This document shows positions 6,806 through 10,556 of a DNA stretch of 10,556 bases, piece after piece. The notes beneath the pieces were generated by a model. It searched no databases and was not told where the DNA came from. It saw nothing but the letters and a program-made list of their open reading frames with translations. The stretch's first letter is position 1. Each line of letters starts with the position of its first letter. The position numbers were made by a program, and so were the translations under genes. The stretch is from Acidisphaera sp035272265 (GTDB lineage: Bacteria > Pseudomonadota > Alphaproteobacteria > Acetobacterales > Acetobacteraceae), in assembly GCA_035272265.1 (NCBI GenBank), contig DATEQV010000074.1, positions 1 to 10,556 on the forward strand. The letters run 5' to 3'.

Positions 6806-9800
6806 TCAGCCGGCGAGCCGCAGCTCCAGCAGGCGCGTGCCGGCGGGCAGGTGCAGGTGCGCGTCGCCGTCGGTCCAGCGGCAACCGGGCTCGGGCGCAT
6901 GCCAGCCGCGGCCGAGTGCAGGGCCGTCGAGCGGCATAGTGCGCGCGCCGTCGAGCGCGATCCGCCGGACGCTGACGCCGAGACGGCGGCGGTCCTCGGA
7001 CCACGGGCGCAGGTCGGCCGGCCGCGGCGCGGGCGAGACGAGCCGCACCTGCCGCGTGTCGCGGGGCAGCGCGAAGATGCACCGGTCGCCCTTCGTCCCG
7101 ACCGGCCGCAGCGCCCGCCCGCCCGCCAGCACCGTCACGGACGGCGGGGCCGGCGGCGGCGGCGGCCCAACGCCCGCGCGATCGGCGACGCGGCGCCAGA
7201 TGCGCTCGGCGAAGGCGTCGTCGGGGGCGAACGGCGCGCACGCGGCGATCAGCGCGCGGTCGTGCAGCGGGCCGGGCGATGCGAGCGCGCCGTCGAAGAA
7301 TTCGCGGAAACCTTCGTCGAGATAGCTCTCGGCCGGCATCCCCTCGGCGAGCAGCAGCGCGTGTTGGTCGAGCTCGATGTGCACGTAGGTGATGACGCGC
7401 GGAAACTCCTGCGTGACGCTCACGCCGTTGAGCAGGCGGAACGCGCGCAGCAGGTGGTCGTCGATCAGCACGCAGTGGTCGGGCGAGACCACCACGTCGC
7501 GTGCGGGGATCCCCGGGGCGATCGCGCCGGCGCGGATGCGCACGGGTGCGGCGAGCACCGGATCGGGATGCGCGGCCAGATCGAGCACGCGACGCCCGAC
7601 CCAGCGCACCGTCTCGATGCTGCGGCGGCCGTGCGGATCCAGCGCGACGACGCGGTCGCCCGCTTGCAGCGTGTCGGCCGGACGCTCGCCGTCTTGCGTG
7701 GCCAGACGCGTGCCGGCGGCAAAGCACATGACCTGCGACGTGGTGACGAACGTGTTGCTGACGGGGTCGATCGTGACGTCGGCGAGCACGAGGTTGGGGA
7801 TGTGGAGATCGACGGTTCCGCCGACGCCGTTGGTCAGCGTCAGCGTGGAGCCGGCGTAGAAGCTGTGAGTGGCGGCGAAGCCTTCGATCTCGATCGTGCT
7901 GCCGACGAAGAAGTGGTCGATCTCGTTGGTCGGCGTGTTGGCAACCGCGAACTGCAGCAGAGGGTCGGAGGCGAAGGTGATCGCGCCGCGGCCCGCCGCA
8001 CCCGCCGTGGCCAAGTCGAGCGTGCCGCCCGCGAGCACGACGCCGCCGGTGAACGTGTTGCTCGCCGCCAGCACCACCGTGCCGAGCCCATCGACCACCA
8101 CCGTGCCGGCGGCCGGCTGGTTGTAGACGTTGCCGGGATCGGAGCCGGTCTGGTCGCCGATTGCGCCGTCCACGACCAGCGTCTGTCCCGCTGCAGGCGC
8201 CAGCGTGACGTCCTGGGTGCCCTGGATGAACAGGCCGGAGGCGAAGCCCGCGCCGCTCTGGGCGGTGAGGCCCTGGCCGATGCCGCCCGCGCCGCCCGCG
8301 ACCGTGCCGGCGGCCAGCGAGCCGCCGGCGATGACCAGCGTGCCGCCTTGCTGGACGAAGATGTCGCCGCCGCCACCGAGGCCACCGCCGCCGGCGTCGG
8401 TGTAGGTCGTGCCGCCGCTGGTTCTCGCGCTGCCGCCGCCGAAGCCGCCGCTGGCGAAGAAGCCCGCGCCGCCGCCGCCGAATCCGCCTTTGCCGCCGTC
8501 GCTGCCGGTGCCGGCGCCACCGCCGCCGCCGAACCCGCCTTTGGCGCCATAACCGCCGCCGCCGCCGAACCCTGGGCTCGTACCTTTCGCGCCGACCCCG
8601 CCGCCGCCGCCCGAGTAGCCGGCGCCGCCGCCGCCTCCCGACGGTCCGCCCGGGGTCACCGTGCTGCCGCCGGCGCCGCCGCTCGGCACGCCGGGCGCGC
8701 CGCCCGGCAGGCCGGGCAGGATGCCCGCGCCGCCGCCTTGCGTGCCGCTACCGCCGGTCGCTCCGCGCCCGACACCGCCGCCGCCGCCGCCGAAGGTGCT
8801 GGTGGTCAGGCCGTTGCCGCCGGCACCGCCCAGACCGCCGCCCCCGCCGGCGCCGCCGACGGCCATGCTGCTGGGGGGCGCCGTATAGTTGCCGCCGGCG
8901 CCGCCGGTCGCGGCGTCGCTGGCGAAGCTGACGCCGCTCAGCGACACGTCGGCGCTGGCGCCGACGAACAGCCCGCCGCCCACACCCGCGCCGCCGCCGC
9001 CGCCGCTCTGGCCGCTGCCGCCGGCGCCGCCGACCGCGTGCGCGTCGGCGATGGTGAGGCTGTCGACGTTCAGCACGCCCTGGTAGGCGAACAGCCCGCG
9101 ATCGATGCCGCCGCCATCGAGCGTGTAGCCATTGCCCGCGATCGTCAGCGTCGACCCGTTGCCGAGCACCACGCCCGTCAGGTCGCTGGTCAGCGCGTTC
9201 GTGAGCGTGATGCTGTTGGCGAGGTCGATGGTGAAGCTCGCCGAGGCGTGCGCGCTCGCTGCCAAGCCCTGGGTCGCGAGGTCGATCTCGCGGATCGCGG
9301 CGTTCAGGCCGAGGTCGTCGCTGACCGTCATGGTCTGCGTCAGCACCTCGGTATTGCCTTGCGTGTCGGGCGCGAGGACGAACGGGCCGTTCGTCGGGAA
9401 GCCGGCGGCTTCCGCGAAGAACATGCCGCCTGCCCCGGTGGTGACGTAGAACACGCCGTCGTTCGAACCGGAGATCGCCGCGCTCGTGTAGGGCAGACCG
9501 ACGCAGTCCAGCACGCCGTCGAAGCCGGCGATCGGGGCAGCGATCACCGTCGGGTAGGGGAAACCGAAGGTGGGCCCGCTGCTCGGCGACTGCAGCACCG
9601 AGGCGTCATCGATCTGGATCGTGCCGGAGCCGGCGCTGTAGGTGCCGTCCAGCTTGAGCGTCGAGCCGGCGGTCAGAGTCGAGCCGCCGGAGTAGCTGTT
9701 GGCCGCCTGCAGAACCAGCGTGCCGCCGCCGCTCAGCACGACGTTGCCGCCGCCGCTGATCGTTGTGTCGATGCTGTCGACCGCGCCGAGCGGCACGTCG

Positions 9801-10324
9801 AAGGTGGGATCGCCCGAAACCACGATTCCGTGGTCCAGCGTGAAGCCGGCGTTGAGGTCGAGCGTGCTGCCGGCCTGCAGCGTCAGGACGTTCTGCCCGA
9901 GAGCCGCGTTGCCGGCATTCATCGTGCCGAGCGCGCCGTCGCCGGTGATCGCCAGCGCCGCCCCGCCATCGACGACGATCGGGCCGGCGAAGGTGTTCTC
10001 GGTCCCCGCGGTGCCGAGCTGCACCACGCCCGAGCCGATCACCAGCGTGCCGGTCGCCGCGTTCGTCGTGCCGGCGGACGATGTGCCCGGATCGGGCGTC
10101 AGGTTGCCGAGGCTAAACCACGCCCCGTCCTGGTCGGCGATCGTGCTCGCCACGACCAGCGGCTGCGCGCCGCCCTCCAGCGTGACCGCCTGATTGCCCT
10201 GGATGAACAGGCCGGAGCCGAACGCGTCGCCGTTCTGGCCATAGAGTGCCCCGGAACCGCCCTCCACCGTGCCGGTCAGCGACCCGCCCTGCACGACCAG
10301 CACGCCGCCTTGCTGGACGAACAC
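6806..10324 (-). CDS. large glycine-rich passenger-repeat surface protein with C-terminal Hint domain (5' end frameshifted)
   Basis: Main frame of 1172 codons, probably a secreted or surface adhesin-like protein. The GTG at 10324 is only the first permitted codon, not a believable start: it lies inside a repeated motif (DVFVQQGG) and the gene continues upstream in another frame. Residue numbers count from that GTG. Passenger-type beta repeats occur near 85-130, 195-240 (TLVLQAANSYSGGSTL) and 745-780 (GTVVLAASNTFTGG). A glycine-rich block spans about 430-653. The Hint domain starts at C867 in CFAAGTRLATQDG, with the conserved His H950 in SPDHC. A proline run (PPPPPAPP) separates a C-terminal tail with RRLGVSVRRI, GWHAPEPG and RWTDGDAHLHL, a tail I know from other Hint proteins. 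No autotransporter barrel and no obvious RTX calcium repeats are present. Export route and ligand are unknown. No signal peptide is visible because the N-terminus is outside the window. Confidence 0.82.
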   Translation of the reverse strand: MFVQQGGVLVVQGGSLTGTVEGGSGALYGQNGDAFGSGLFIQGNQAVTLEGGAQPLVVASTIADQDGAWFSLGNLTPDPGTSSAGTTNAATGTLVIGSGVVQLGTAGTENTFAGPIVVDGGAALAITGDGALGTMNAGNAALGQNVLTLQAGSTLDLNAGFTLDHGIVVSGDPTFDVPLGAVDSIDTTISGGGNVVLSGGGTLVLQAANSYSGGSTLTAGSTLKLDGTYSAGSGTIQIDDASVLQSPSSGPTFGFPYPTVIAAPIAGFDGVLDCVGLPYTSAAISGSNDGVFYVTTGAGGMFFAEAAGFPTNGPFVLAPDTQGNTEVLTQTMTVSDDLGLNAAIREIDLATQGLAASAHASASFTIDLANSITLTNALTSDLTGVVLGNGSTLTIAGNGYTLDGGGIDRGLFAYQGVLNVDSLTIADAHAVGGAGGSGQSGGGGGAGVGGGLFVGASADVSLSGVSFASDAATGGAGGNYTAPPSSMAVGGAGGGGGLGGAGGNGLTTSTFGGGGGGVGRGATGGSGTQGGGAGILPGLPGGAPGVPSGGAGGSTVTPGGPSGGGGGAGYSGGGGGVGAKGTSPGFGGGGGYGAKGGFGGGGGAGTGSDGGKGGFGGGGAGFFASGGFGGGSARTSGGTTYTDAGGGGLGGGGDIFVQQGGTLVIAGGSLAAGTVAGGAGGIGQGLTAQSGAGFASGLFIQGTQDVTLAPAAGQTLVVDGAIGDQTGSDPGNVYNQPAAGTVVVDGLGTVVLAASNTFTGGVVLAGGTLDLATAGAAGRGAITFASDPLLQFAVANTPTNEIDHFFVGSTIEIEGFAATHSFYAGSTLTLTNGVGGTVDLHIPNLVLADVTIDPVSNTFVTTSQVMCFAAGTRLATQDGERPADTLQAGDRVVALDPHGRRSIETVRWVGRRVLDLAAHPDPVLAAPVRIRAGAIAPGIPARDVVVSPDHCVLIDDHLLRAFRLLNGVSVTQEFPRVITYVHIELDQHALLLAEGMPAESYLDEGFREFFDGALASPGPLHDRALIAACAPFAPDDAFAERIWRRVADRAGVGPPPPPAPPSVTVLAGGRALRPVGTKGDRCIFALPRDTRQVRLVSPAPRPADLRPWSEDRRRLGVSVRRIALDGARTMPLDGPALGRGWHAPEPGCRWTDGDAHLHLPAGTRLLELRLAG
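7295..7726 (-). other. Hint (hedgehog/intein-type) domain
   Basis: Region of the large surface protein beginning at the Cys codon 7724-7726 (C867), the predicted N-S acyl-shift nucleophile. CFAAGTRLATQDG is followed by LQAGDRVVALD, VRWVGRRVLDL, RIRAGAI, then DVVVSPDHCVLIDD with H950, the block-B-type histidine (codon 7475-7477). LLNGVSVTQEF and YVHIELDQHALLLAEGMPAESYLD follow. This matches the bacterial Hint_2-type arrangement. I see no terminal His-Asn splice motif and no extein-like Ser/Thr/Cys nucleophile, so cleavage rather than splicing would be expected if it is active. The domain end is approximate. Confidence 0.8.
8139..8365 (-). repeat. internal duplication, copy 2 (C-terminal side)
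   Basis: Encodes DIFVQQGGTLVIAGGSL, then GTVAGGAGG, FASGLFIQGTQDVTL and LVVDGAIGDQTG. It matches copy 1 at 10116-10327, about 1.96 kb away. At the DNA level the two share runs such as CCTGGATGAACAGGCCGGA and TTGCTGGACGAA on the plus strand. Both copies sit immediately C-terminal to a glycine-rich block, so the duplicated unit is larger than this segment. Confidence 0.75.
8362..9035 (-). repeat. glycine-rich low-complexity block
   Basis: About 220 codons of Gly-Gly-x, GGGG and GGFGGGG patterns, encoded largely by GGC/GGG and visible on the plus strand as GCC/GCCGCC runs. It is interrupted by one short beta-strand-like segment (LFVGASADVSLSGVSFASD). Such blocks are typical of large bacterial surface proteins. 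They are prone to replication slippage and assembly errors. Confidence 0.85.
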
Positions 10325-10327
10325 GTC
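10116..10327 (-). repeat. internal duplication, copy 1 (N-terminal side)
   Basis: Encodes DVFVQQGGVLVVQGGSL, GTVEGGSG, FGSGLFIQGNQAVTL and LVVASTIADQDG, aligned in order with copy 2 at 8139-8365. The match also shows that the codon at 10322-10324 is an internal Val rather than a start. Confidence 0.75.
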
Positions 10328-10556
10328 GCCGCCAGCGCCAAGCCCGCCCCGCCACCGAGCGTGATCACGTCAGCGTAAGGGTCCTGCGCGCTGCTGCCGC
10401 CGGCGCCCGCGCCGAAGCCGCCAGCGCCGCCGTTCTGACTGAAGTTCGGGGAGTAATCGCTAAACCCGCCGGCGCCACCGCCGCCGAACCCGCCCGCGCC
10501 GGCCCGCTGGTTCTCGCCGGCGCCGCCGCCGCCGCCGAACCCGCCGCCGCCGCCGA
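10276..10556 (-). CDS. 5' part of the Hint-domain surface protein gene, in a shifted frame (partial)
   Basis: On the minus strand this frame enters from the window edge with no stop. It reads glycine-rich protein (GGFGGGGAGGFSDYSPNFSQ, then GGAGGFGAG, SSAQDPYADVITLGGG), then loses sense at 10343-10353 and reaches TGA at 10276-10278. Adding one base in the G-run joins LGGGG directly to GLGAGGDVFVQQGG in the main frame. That reproduces the order seen at the internal homologue (TYTDAGGGGLGGGGDIFVQQ). I therefore read it as the same gene with a one-base deletion, either real or a sequencing/assembly error in GC-rich repeat DNA. The true start lies beyond 10556. Confidence 0.75.
   Translation of the reverse strand, partial: GGGGGFGGGGGAGENQRAGAGGFGGGGAGGFSDYSPNFSQNGGAGGFGAGAGGSSAQDPYADVITLGGGAGLALAATCSSSKAACWSCRAGR

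Noticed and set aside
6795..6820. terminator after the Hint-domain gene
   Set aside because: The stem is 5 bp with a GCGG loop and no following T-tract on the minus strand.
8362..9035. CRISPR-like or tandem DNA repeat array in the GCC-rich stretch
   Set aside because: There is no constant repeat with unique spacers; the periodicity is codon-level glycine coding.
6683..10378. 1231-codon plus-strand open frame opposite the Hint-domain gene
   Set aside because: It is the antisense of a GC-rich, glycine-coding gene. Its translation is low-complexity Ala/Arg/Gly/Asp without domains, whereas the minus strand has clear Hint and passenger motifs.

Overview
The window is very GC-rich, with many long antisense open frames that are by-products of that composition. 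It looks like bacterial DNA, most likely from an alphaproteobacterium (Rhodospirillales/Acetobacterales or Hyphomicrobiales type). This is inferred from two gene families: a glycosyltransferase preceded by many 'FDxxWYxxxNPDVAAA...HYL' repeats, and a large glycine-rich surface protein ending in a Hint domain plus an 'RRLGVxVRRI...GWHxPE...RWTDG' tail. No taxonomic marker gene is present.

Layout. Bases 1-137 look unlike their surroundings and may be the end of an insertion sequence that cuts into the next gene at a CTAG. Bases 91-2295 (minus) encode a family 2 glycosyltransferase with seven N-terminal repeats; its second, GT4-like domain stops after about 110 residues, so the gene appears 3'-truncated. 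Bases 2296-2541 are a divergent intergenic region. A plus-strand pair follows: a coniferyl-aldehyde-dehydrogenase-like enzyme (2542-4020) and a flavonoid-reductase/aldehyde-reductase-like extended SDR (4037-5098), 16 nt apart and each with a good Shine-Dalgarno sequence, so almost certainly one operon. Convergent to them is a single-chain Rieske-flavoprotein reductase of the AIF-like family (5144-6661, minus).

The last third (6806 to beyond 10556, minus) is one very large gene for a secreted or surface protein. It has autotransporter-style passenger repeats, a glycine-rich central block, a duplicated module, a Hint (hedgehog/intein) domain and a C-terminal tail. The 5' part is in another reading frame: a single missing base in a G-run near 10343-10353 separates it from the main frame. 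With that base restored, the frame is open to the window edge.

Functionally, the two ends concern the cell surface (polysaccharide synthesis; large repeat protein) and the middle holds aldehyde and redox metabolism. I found no RNA genes, no CRISPR array and no clear intrinsic terminator. I do not see a clearly new multi-gene system. The points most worth following are the disrupted glycosyltransferase, the frameshifted Hint-domain adhesin, and the pairing of passenger repeats with a Hint domain instead of a beta-barrel.
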